64,000 nucleotides of DNA from an uncultured Dorea sp. (GTDB lineage: Bacteria > Bacillota > Clostridia > Lachnospirales > Lachnospiraceae). The stretch is from assembly GCA_910585725.1 (NCBI GenBank), contig CAJUFA010000001.1:134991-198990 (forward strand). The letters are read 5' to 3'. Position numbers and translations under genes: made by a program. How positions within the stretch are numbered: the stretch's first letter is position 1; the number at the start of each line of letters is the position of its first letter. The notes below the pieces were generated by a model. The model worked only from the letters and a program-made list of their open reading frames with translations, did no database searches and was not told the origin of the DNA. Of the stretch, positions 57,663 to 64,000 are shown piece by piece.

Positions 57663-60254
57663 TTACTCCGCTACCCGCAGTTGTTCCACGATGCTGCCCT
57701 TATTGAAGAACTTAAGCGCCAGAATGGGAACGATTACGGATACGATCATCAGAATAATGCTTACGGCGAACGCAGGCGCCAGCGTAAACCGGAAGGTAAA
57801 ATGCCACATAGAGTCAAGGAGGCTCCTGATAATCGTAAGATCTAAGAGCGCCGCCGCCGCGATTCCTGACAAGCAGGCTCCTGCCGCATAGTAAACGCTT
57901 TCGTATATCATCATCTTCGTAAGCTGCCGGGTCGTCATTCCGATGCTCTGCATGGTGGCGAACTCATGCCGGCGGGTCAGAATGGTTGTTACCATCATGT
58001 TAATCAGGTTCAATATGCCCGCAATGCCGAAGATCACACCTACCAGACCGCCGACGAAACTAATCATTGTACGCTCACCTTCTGCACTTTCTCTTGCGGA
58101 CTGGGCGGAAAGATAATTGATACCGGCGTCTTCACTGTCCATATATTGTTCCAAAAAGTCTGTCATATGCTCCCGCTGATTTTCCTCTACATTAAAAACG
58201 TATTTATAAACGACAGGTTCATCGTACAGCTCTTTATAAATGCTCGTCGGCAGATACAAGAATAATCCGTCGCCGCCGACCTCCATAGGTCCGTTGCAGG
58301 TATATCCGATCTCCTGATCATCACCGTTGACGGCGGCCTTGGCAAGCACCGGCAGTTCCATAACAGGCTTCCCGTCTTTTCGGACGGTGATGGTCTCGCC
58401 GACATTGATAAAATCAAAATCTTTATCAATCGACATATCAACACGATTGACGTTCACACCCACAACGACGCCTTTCCCCTCCGCCATTTCTTCATAAAGG
58501 ATATGTCCGTCCGTCTCACCTTCCCGCAGATCCAGACGGACAACGGCGGATTCTTCCATACCGTATACATTGCATATCGGATATCCGTCGCCGCCGATAC
58601 CAAAGTGTGCATATCCTTTATCATAACGGACGGTAAGCCCGCTCTCCTCGTTGACAGTTTCCTCCTCCACAAATGAATGGCCCCAGTCATAGGTTACGTT
58701 GGTATCCTCTGCGGTATTCTTATAGACCGGAGACGCCTCTGTTACCCCCGGCTGTACGTTGATATCCGCGATCACCTGTTCTCTCAGGGCGTCTTTACGG
58801 AACACAAATCCCTTCGCGCCGTTCATGGCCGCGGCATTAGTGACCGCGAAATCAGTCCGGATCATATAGGCGACCTGTTTCTCTATATCCAGGCTGCCGG
58901 CTACAGTTCCGACACTGTTCAGCAGCATCACGCACAGCATCAGCGATACTATGATAAAAACGCTGCGTCGTTTATTTCTTCCCAGATTGGACAGGGCAAG
59001 ACGCGGGATATCCGCGCCCGGCGCGCTCTTTCGGACGGCGCGCTTTCCTTTGCTGCTTTCCACATATCGGAACGCCTCGATGGGCGGAATATTCGCCGCC
59101 GCTCTCACCGGTTTCCGAGTGCTGAGGAACACTGTCAGGGATGTTAACAGCGCCGCGCAAAGGAATATAACGGGAGAAGGAGAGACGTCCGCCGCAATAT
59201 TCTCATATTCCGTAGACAGAGTATTCATGATCATCGGCAGTACGGCTCTTCCGATGAAAAAGCCGGCAAGCAGACCTGCAGGGATTCCGATGCCGGACAG
59301 CCATAACGCCTGCTTGTTGATCAGTTTTTTCACCTGACGCCGGCTCATGCCGATGGTGCGGTAAAGTCCGAAGCGGCGGATCTCCTGCATTACCGCAATA
59401 TCGAACACATTATAGATCAAGAGATAGCCGCAGAAGATAAAAAGCATCGCGATAACTGCCGCCATAGCAAATATTTCAGGATCCAGCGGCTGGTGGGATA
59501 CGCTATTCACCGTTGCCGGAAGATAATTTGCGGCTTCCATATCGTCAGGGTTACCGCCCATATGAACTGCCAGCTCATCCATCTTACTTTGGAGACCGAT
59601 GGCATTGACGACGGTGATATCCGACATATAGGTTCCGGCAATATCTTTGTCCCTGTCATAGGTGAAACGAAAGATATCCGGATAAGCATCGCAAAAATCA
59701 GTTCCGGCCCACATCATACTCATCTGGTCGTTCGAAGCTTCGTACCAGCCGGATACTGTCATAGGCAGCTGATATTCCCGGCCGTGAGCGGTAAATTCAA
59801 TCGTTACTTCTGCGCCGACCTCCGGTTCGGCTCCCAGATCCCGCAACGCCAGGTCAGAAGCGACGATCTCGTCCGCGGCAGAAGGCGCCCCGCCGTGAGT
59901 CGGGCTGCAAAAGGTTATTTCTGCCTGTACGTCGTCCAGAACGTCGAATTCTATATTATGGCGTTTTGTGTTTGACAGAAATTCTACCGGCATCCGTAAA
60001 CCTGCAGATTCAATAAAATCGGCTTCCTTAAGCATTTGAAACTGATCTTTGGTCATATTGCGGAAATCGCCGTCCGATTTGCTGCCTTTCTGTATCTGCA
60101 TGGTAAGGGTCATAGACTGCTGCGTCCCGATCCCGATGGTTGTAACCGATGTAAACAGAACTGCAGTAAGGGCGATGGCAAACGCCGCGATCAGATTACG
60201 TATTCTGCTTGCGGCAAAACTGCGCCGGGTGAGGGTTTTCATCATTTCTTCCAT
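57663..60254 (-). CDS. Large FtsX-type ABC permease
   Basis: An 863-residue permease with two FtsX domains. An N-terminal membrane segment (IAAFAIALTAVLFTSVTTIG) is followed by an extracytoplasmic domain, a three-helix FtsX core, a second extracytoplasmic domain (about 480-730) and a C-terminal FtsX core ending FFNKGSIVEQLRVAE. The frame opens at 60305, but the ATG at 60254 has GGAGG at a correct distance. The layout, with two ATPase genes and a two-component system, points to a peptide-antibiotic sensing and resistance transporter; the substrate is not known. Confidence 0.88.
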   Translation of the reverse strand: MEEMMKTLTRRSFAASRIRNLIAAFAIALTAVLFTSVTTIGIGTQQSMTLTMQIQKGSKSDGDFRNMTKDQFQMLKEADFIESAGLRMPVEFLSNTKRHNIEFDVLDDVQAEITFCSPTHGGAPSAADEIVASDLALRDLGAEPEVGAEVTIEFTAHGREYQLPMTVSGWYEASNDQMSMMWAGTDFCDAYPDIFRFTYDRDKDIAGTYMSDITVVNAIGLQSKMDELAVHMGGNPDDMEAANYLPATVNSVSHQPLDPEIFAMAAVIAMLFIFCGYLLIYNVFDIAVMQEIRRFGLYRTIGMSRRQVKKLINKQALWLSGIGIPAGLLAGFFIGRAVLPMIMNTLSTEYENIAADVSPSPVIFLCAALLTSLTVFLSTRKPVRAAANIPPIEAFRYVESSKGKRAVRKSAPGADIPRLALSNLGRNKRRSVFIIVSLMLCVMLLNSVGTVAGSLDIEKQVAYMIRTDFAVTNAAAMNGAKGFVFRKDALREQVIADINVQPGVTEASPVYKNTAEDTNVTYDWGHSFVEEETVNEESGLTVRYDKGYAHFGIGGDGYPICNVYGMEESAVVRLDLREGETDGHILYEEMAEGKGVVVGVNVNRVDMSIDKDFDFINVGETITVRKDGKPVMELPVLAKAAVNGDDQEIGYTCNGPMEVGGDGLFLYLPTSIYKELYDEPVVYKYVFNVEENQREHMTDFLEQYMDSEDAGINYLSAQSARESAEGERTMISFVGGLVGVIFGIAGILNLINMMVTTILTRRHEFATMQSIGMTTRQLTKMMIYESVYYAAGACLSGIAAAALLDLTIIRSLLDSMWHFTFRFTLAPAFAVSIILMIVSVIVPILALKFFNKGSIVEQLRVAE

Positions 60255-60384
60255 GGTATTACCTCCTGAGTGTACGTCTTCACGACTCTTTCTAATTAAG
60301 AGCATAACACCCCAATGTTACACGCAGGGTACAGAAAAGGTACATTTTTGTAACTTTTCACATCCGCACCGGCGGACGCAGTTT

Positions 60385-61056
60385 TTAAACCGGCCGGACG
60401 ACGCGTCCGTCCTGAAGACGCACGACACGATCCGCAAGCTGGGCAAGCTCCTGATTATGCGTTATCATAATCAGAGTCTGGCGGAAAGTCTCAGCCGTCA
60501 TCTTCAGAAGTCCCGCTACATTCTGGCTGGTCCGGGCGTCGAAGCTTCCTGTGGGTTCGTCGGCTAAGATGACCGAGGGCTTGGTGATCAGCGCCCTGGC
60601 AATGGCGGCGCATTGCTGGCCGCCTCCGGAGAGCATGTAAGGAAATCGGTCTAACTGTTCCTTAAGTCCCAGCGCCTCTACGATCTGTGTAAAAAACATC
60701 GGGTCCGGGCGGGAATCATCCAGCGCAAGAGGAAACAGGATATTTTCCCGAATGGTCAATTCAGGAACAAGATTATAATCCTGGAACACAAAACCAACCT
60801 TTCTGCGTCGAAAAACAGTCAGTTGTTCTTCACTCAGCTCGGCAAGATTGATCCCGTCGACGATTACGGCTCCTTCCGTCGGCTCATACAAGCCCCCGAT
60901 CAGATTCAGAAGCGTCGTCTTACCGGAACCGGACGCGCCGACGATGGCGGTAAACCTGCTCTTTTCTATAGAAAGGCTGACGCCGTCGATTGCCCTGACC
61001 TGTCGGGGACCCCTTCCAAAATATTTCTTCACGTTATGCATTGTCACAATATCCAT
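60385..61056 (-). CDS. ABC transporter ATPase with altered signature motif
   Basis: About 223 residues, same subfamily as the ATPase at 56917. Walker A GASGSGKTT and Walker [10 protein letters not shown] are normal, but the signature reads LSGGGQQCAAIARAL in place of [15 protein letters not shown], and the D loop is SFDA where NLDS is usual. The second copy may therefore be weakened or serve as an asymmetric partner. The frame is open to 61092. The ATG at 61056 gives the normal N-terminus, although GGAG lies rather far upstream (about 14 bases). It lies between the kinase and permease genes. Confidence 0.85.
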   Translation of the reverse strand: MDIVTMHNVKKYFGRGPRQVRAIDGVSLSIEKSRFTAIVGASGSGKTTLLNLIGGLYEPTEGAVIVDGINLAELSEEQLTVFRRRKVGFVFQDYNLVPELTIRENILFPLALDDSRPDPMFFTQIVEALGLKEQLDRFPYMLSGGGQQCAAIARALITKPSVILADEPTGSFDARTSQNVAGLLKMTAETFRQTLIMITHNQELAQLADRVVRLQDGRVVRPV

Positions 61057-61120
61057 CCTTCTCGCTTCGTCTCCTTCCTGACTTTGGATCATTTGAATTC
61101 GGCATGCCCGCTTAAATTTA

Positions 61121-62155
61121 CTAATTCAGCAAAAACACAGAAAAGGTCGTGCCCGTCCCCGGCTCCGAGAACACTGTAATATATCCCTTCTGACGGGTAA
61201 GTATCCCCCGGGCCAGATACAGCCCCAGGCCAACCCCTTCTTCGGCGGAAACCTCCTGAGCCCGGTAGAACCGCTTAAAAACATCGTTGTAATGCTCGGC
61301 CGCAATCCCGATTCCCGTATCGGTAATGTCGATTCGGGTATAAAATTGCCATGGACGGACGGTCACACGGATGCTTCCGCCCTCCGGCGTATATTTTACA
61401 GCATTATCGAGAATATTCTCCAACGCCTCCGCAGTCCACTTGATATCGTGCCGCACGACGGTATCAACGCCGCACTCTACGTCGATCTGAATATTTTTCA
61501 CGTCTGCTTTTGCCCAGACACTATTGACAGCCTGTGCAATGGTATTGTACAGGCTGTGAGATTCCATATGAAGAGTAAATGTCCCGGTTTCCAGGCGGGA
61601 CATCTTAATAAGGGACTGCATCAGAAAATCAAGTTTATTGATCTGAGCAGCCATAGTCGCGAGAAATTCGGCGCGTTTTTCCTCTGATAGCCGATGCTGA
61701 CGTAATATATTCAAAAACATCTGAATATTTGCGACGGGTGTTTTGACCTGATGGGAGATATCGCTGACCAATTCCTGTATTGTCTGCTTATCCTGCTCGC
61801 TCTGCCGCCGACCTTCCTGCATACGATCATAGTATTGAAGAAGTTTCCCCTGTACTTTGGAGACCTGCGAATCTTCATATGGATGATAATTCTCCGGTTC
61901 ACGATCGTCCATGAGCGCGTCTATCGTCTCACAGACAGTATTGACGAGCTCGGACTGCCGCCGTCTCTGCCTCCGGTTCCACAGAATTACCAGCCAGAAT
62001 ACGGCGGCACCGCAGACAAGGATAAACATCCGCATATATGCGGGAGGAATGTAATCCCACAGCAGACACTGAAGTATGATCAGGAGCGCTGTGACTAATA
62101 ACAGAATATAGATATACCCGCTATTCTGTCCTGAACAGTTATTAAGCTTCTTCAT
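61121..62155 (-). CDS. Intramembrane-sensing histidine kinase (BceS-like)
   Basis: 344 residues. Two N-terminal membrane segments (YIYILLLVTALLIILQCLLW and MRMFILVCGAAVFWLVILW) are separated by only a few residues, so there is no real sensor domain outside. This is the mark of kinases that read the state of a partner transporter. Phospho-His in SDISHQVKTPVANIQ, then HATPase with LDNAVKYT, DTGIGI and GVGLGLYLA. It overlaps the response regulator by four bases and precedes the ATPase genes. Confidence 0.9.
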   Translation of the reverse strand: MKKLNNCSGQNSGYIYILLLVTALLIILQCLLWDYIPPAYMRMFILVCGAAVFWLVILWNRRQRRRQSELVNTVCETIDALMDDREPENYHPYEDSQVSKVQGKLLQYYDRMQEGRRQSEQDKQTIQELVSDISHQVKTPVANIQMFLNILRQHRLSEEKRAEFLATMAAQINKLDFLMQSLIKMSRLETGTFTLHMESHSLYNTIAQAVNSVWAKADVKNIQIDVECGVDTVVRHDIKWTAEALENILDNAVKYTPEGGSIRVTVRPWQFYTRIDITDTGIGIAAEHYNDVFKRFYRAQEVSAEEGVGLGLYLARGILTRQKGYITVFSEPGTGTTFSVFLLN

Positions 62156-62841
62156 AGTCCCTCCCCCGTCCAGATATAGCCCATTCCTCTGACAGTCCGG
62201 ATATAGGAATTGGATGCGTCTTCTATCTTAGACCGCAGCCGGGTCATGGTTACGGTAAGCGTATGATCGTCGATGTAGTTGCTGTCGCAGTCCCATAGCT
62301 TTTCCAACAGAATCTGCCGGGTCACAATATTGCCGGCATTGGCGGTTAAGAGCCGCAAAAGCTTATATTCATTAGGCGTAATCGCCAGCTTCTCTCCGCC
62401 CCGGACGGCCGTCAGCGTACCAAAATCCAGACACAGATATCCATCGTCATAGCTGTCGGCCTGAGATTTTGCGGCCGACGCCTGCCTGCGAAGCGCAACC
62501 TCTATGCGGCGCTTCAGTATCTGTATATTAAACGGCTTGGTGATATAGTCGTCCGCACCAAGATCAAAACCGTTTAAGATATCCTGCTCCAGGTCGTTAG
62601 CGGTAAGAAATATAACCGGAAGGTTCGGCAGCTCTTTTTTCATTTCCCGGCAAAGCTCGAAGCCATTACCATCCGGAAGATTCACATCCAGGAGCATCAG
62701 ATCAAAGGCTTCGTTTCTAAGAAGCCGCCGCGCTTTCTGACAATTATAGGATGCTACCGTAAGATATCCGCCGGCGTCCAACTCGAAACACAGCCCGGTA
62801 CTTAAAGCCAAATCATCCTCTACGACCAGTATCTTCGTCAT
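62152..62841 (-). CDS. OmpR-type response regulator (BceR-like)
   Basis: 229 residues: receiver domain with VVEDD, LMLLDVNLP (phospho-Asp) and YITKPFN; winged-helix domain from about 128 (ITPNEYKLLRLLTANAG, GMGYIWTGEGL end). First gene of the set regulator, kinase, ATPase, permease, ATPase, all in one direction, and likely to induce the transporter genes. Confidence 0.92.
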   Translation of the reverse strand: MTKILVVEDDLALSTGLCFELDAGGYLTVASYNCQKARRLLRNEAFDLMLLDVNLPDGNGFELCREMKKELPNLPVIFLTANDLEQDILNGFDLGADDYITKPFNIQILKRRIEVALRRQASAAKSQADSYDDGYLCLDFGTLTAVRGGEKLAITPNEYKLLRLLTANAGNIVTRQILLEKLWDCDSNYIDDHTLTVTMTRLRSKIEDASNSYIRTVRGMGYIWTGEGL

Positions 62842-62896
62842 GTATCGTCACCTCTGTCGTTGTGTTTATATTTACTAAGTATATACGAAAAATTTT

Positions 62897-63052
62897 TTAA
62901 ACACAACAAACTTCTTCGCCATATTCTTCGTCAAGCTGTGCATCCAGCTTGGTCTTCTTTATTTTAAGCGTCAAAAGACATACTATGCCCGCCGCGAGCG
63001 CCGCTGCCGCTATAACAATTCCGCCGTAGAACATCATTTCATTTGTAATCAT
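62897..63052 (-). CDS. 51-residue single-pass membrane protein
   Basis: Small frame that overlaps the stop of the PP2C gene (ATGA at 63049-63052). It encodes MITNEMMFYGG, then one membrane helix rich in Ala and Ile (IVIAAAALAAGIVCLLTL), a basic KIKKTK stop-transfer and an acidic tail ending EEVCCV. Coupled translation with the phosphatase gene supports that it is real. No family is recognised; it could anchor or tether a partner of the FHA/PP2C proteins. Confidence 0.6.
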   Translation of the reverse strand: MITNEMMFYGGIVIAAAALAAGIVCLLTLKIKKTKLDAQLDEEYGEEVCCV

Positions 63053-63876
63053 TCCGTTAATCCTCTTCTTTGACTGTATAACAATTTCTGTAAATATTTT
63101 TTATATACGGAAGCCTCATCTGCGCCACGCTCCGACATTGTCCGAAGCAGGATCACGGATATATTATCTTTCTCGCCTCTTTCTATGACTGTCTCTGTGA
63201 TTTCCTTCCCCCGTCTTTCCATGGCTTCTTCATCAACGAGATCTTCCGGCGCGAACGCCTCCTGCAGTTCCTGTTCGCTGATCTTATGCCGAAATCCGTC
63301 CGTACACAGCAGATATATAGCCTCCTCTTTTACCTCTCCGCTGTAATATGCCGGCCTGATCATCTTAGAGACTCCGATTCCCTGGAGCAGAATATTCTCT
63401 TTTCCCTCTTTATCAAGTTCCGCCTGAACCTGATCCTTCGTAAGCTGCCTGACCTGATCCTTGATCTCATAGATACGGCAGTCTCCCACATGAGCGATAT
63501 AATATTCCTGCTGCCGCAGAAGCATCACCGTAGCCGTTGTTCCCAGCCGGATTCCGCAGCGCCGCCCATATTCTCTTATCTTCTGATGTATATCCTGAAG
63601 AAGAATCTCCCATGATTCATACAGCTCATCCTCGAACTCTGCTTCATTTTCAATTCTGAAAAAGATTTCTTCAAACCACATATCAAATGCGCCGGCTACT
63701 TCCGCGCTTGCCAGCTCCCCTTGTTTCAAACCTCCCATACCGTCGCAGATAACCGCAAGAACCGTTTCCTGTCCATGATATACCGCCCGGCTGACCAGCA
63801 GAGCGTCCTGATTGACCTCTTTTCTCTTACCCCTGTCTGTATAACATGCGAATGAATATCTCATATAGATATGCAT
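63049..63876 (-). CDS. PP2C-type Ser/Thr protein phosphatase
   Basis: About 275 residues. Metal-binding motifs of PP2C are seen in order: RKEVNQDALL, AVICDGMGGLKQGELAS, TTATVMLL with HVGDCRIYEI, LLCTDGFRHKIS and EKDNISVILL. The frame is open to 63942; the ATG at 63876 (or 63864) lies just after AGAGAGG and after the stop of the FHA gene, so one of these is the start. It reverses Ser/Thr phosphorylation, and its pairing with an FHA protein fits a phospho-signalling operon that continues beyond the window. Confidence 0.9.
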   Translation of the reverse strand: MHIYMRYSFACYTDRGKRKEVNQDALLVSRAVYHGQETVLAVICDGMGGLKQGELASAEVAGAFDMWFEEIFFRIENEAEFEDELYESWEILLQDIHQKIREYGRRCGIRLGTTATVMLLRQQEYYIAHVGDCRIYEIKDQVRQLTKDQVQAELDKEGKENILLQGIGVSKMIRPAYYSGEVKEEAIYLLCTDGFRHKISEQELQEAFAPEDLVDEEAMERRGKEITETVIERGEKDNISVILLRTMSERGADEASVYKKYLQKLLYSQRRGLTE

Positions 63877-63889
63877 ATCCTCTCTTTCA

Positions 63890-64000
63890 TTATTGTACGG
63901 CAAACTCCAATTCCTCGTCTCCGAGCCGTATCTTTGATCCATGGACCAGTTTCACCGGCGATTGTCCCGGCTCCAGCTTCACGCCGTCCACATAGGTATG
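63890..64000 (-). CDS. FHA-domain protein, C-terminal fragment (runs off the window)
   Basis: The last 36 codons of a gene that enters from beyond position 64000. HTYVDGVKLEPG, LVHGSKIRLGDEELEF is the C-terminal half of a forkhead-associated domain, which binds phosphothreonine peptides. It ends 13 bases before the PP2C start, so the two are in one operon. Nothing can be said about the N-terminal part. Confidence 0.8.
   Translation of the reverse strand, partial: HTYVDGVKLEPGQSPVKLVHGSKIRLGDEELEFAVQ

Overview
The window looks like chromosomal DNA of a gut-type Clostridia, most probably a Lachnospiraceae. The signs are the secreted CAP protein with clostridial ChW repeats, small families typical of that group (DUF6145- and DUF6440-like proteins), a SAM-I riboswitch before metK, Gram-positive style promoters and ribosome binding sites, and core genes of Firmicutes character. 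No rRNA, tRNA, CRISPR array, integrase or complete insertion sequence was recognised. Species cannot be set from the sequence alone.

Region by region. Positions 1-3.3 kb hold a small membrane protein, a secreted CAP/ChW protein with a clear promoter, and a ferritin-like protein facing it. From 24.4 kb down to 3.4 kb, all on the minus strand, lies a complete single-membrane type IV pilus locus. In transcription order it is pilT, a 3370-residue giant prepilin, three minor-pilin-like genes, the probable major pilin, a pilin-like gene, prepilin peptidase, pilC, a pilM-pilN fusion, a pilO-like gene and pilB. A promoter and a leader hairpin precede pilT, and a lone LytTR regulator lies just upstream. 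A MITE-like palindrome and a 37-bp tandem array sit in front of the peptidase gene. From 25.4 to 32.7 kb are a YyaL-type thioredoxin-domain protein, a zinc-ribbon membrane protein, a DUF6440 protein, and a sugar-sensing cluster. In that cluster a histidine kinase and an AraC-type regulator have been joined by a deletion, next to a binding lipoprotein and a GPH symporter.

From 33 to 50.8 kb is mostly housekeeping: greA-lysS (LysRS carries a C-terminal HD domain), birA-DUF6145-coaX-dusB, an RNA methyltransferase followed by one reading frame joining a patatin phospholipase to ornithine carbamoyltransferase, an SDR dehydrogenase, a two-component system, metK, recQ and an IlvD/Edd dehydratase. 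From 51 to 56.9 kb is a compact accessory segment: a heptad-repeat coiled-coil protein, a candidate small RNA beside a degraded Fst-like peptide, and two divergent genes. One of these encodes a soluble protein with an RNase H1-type hybrid-binding domain, a Clp-type AAA+ module, a receiver-like domain and an FtsH-type AAA+/M41 protease. The other encodes a divergent RNase HIII-like nuclease. The shared link to RNA:DNA hybrids makes this pair the best candidate for an undescribed system.

From 56.9 to 62.8 kb is a peptide-antibiotic-type module (response regulator, intramembrane-sensing kinase, two ABC ATPases, a large FtsX permease). The window ends inside an operon with an FHA protein, a PP2C phosphatase and a 51-residue membrane protein.
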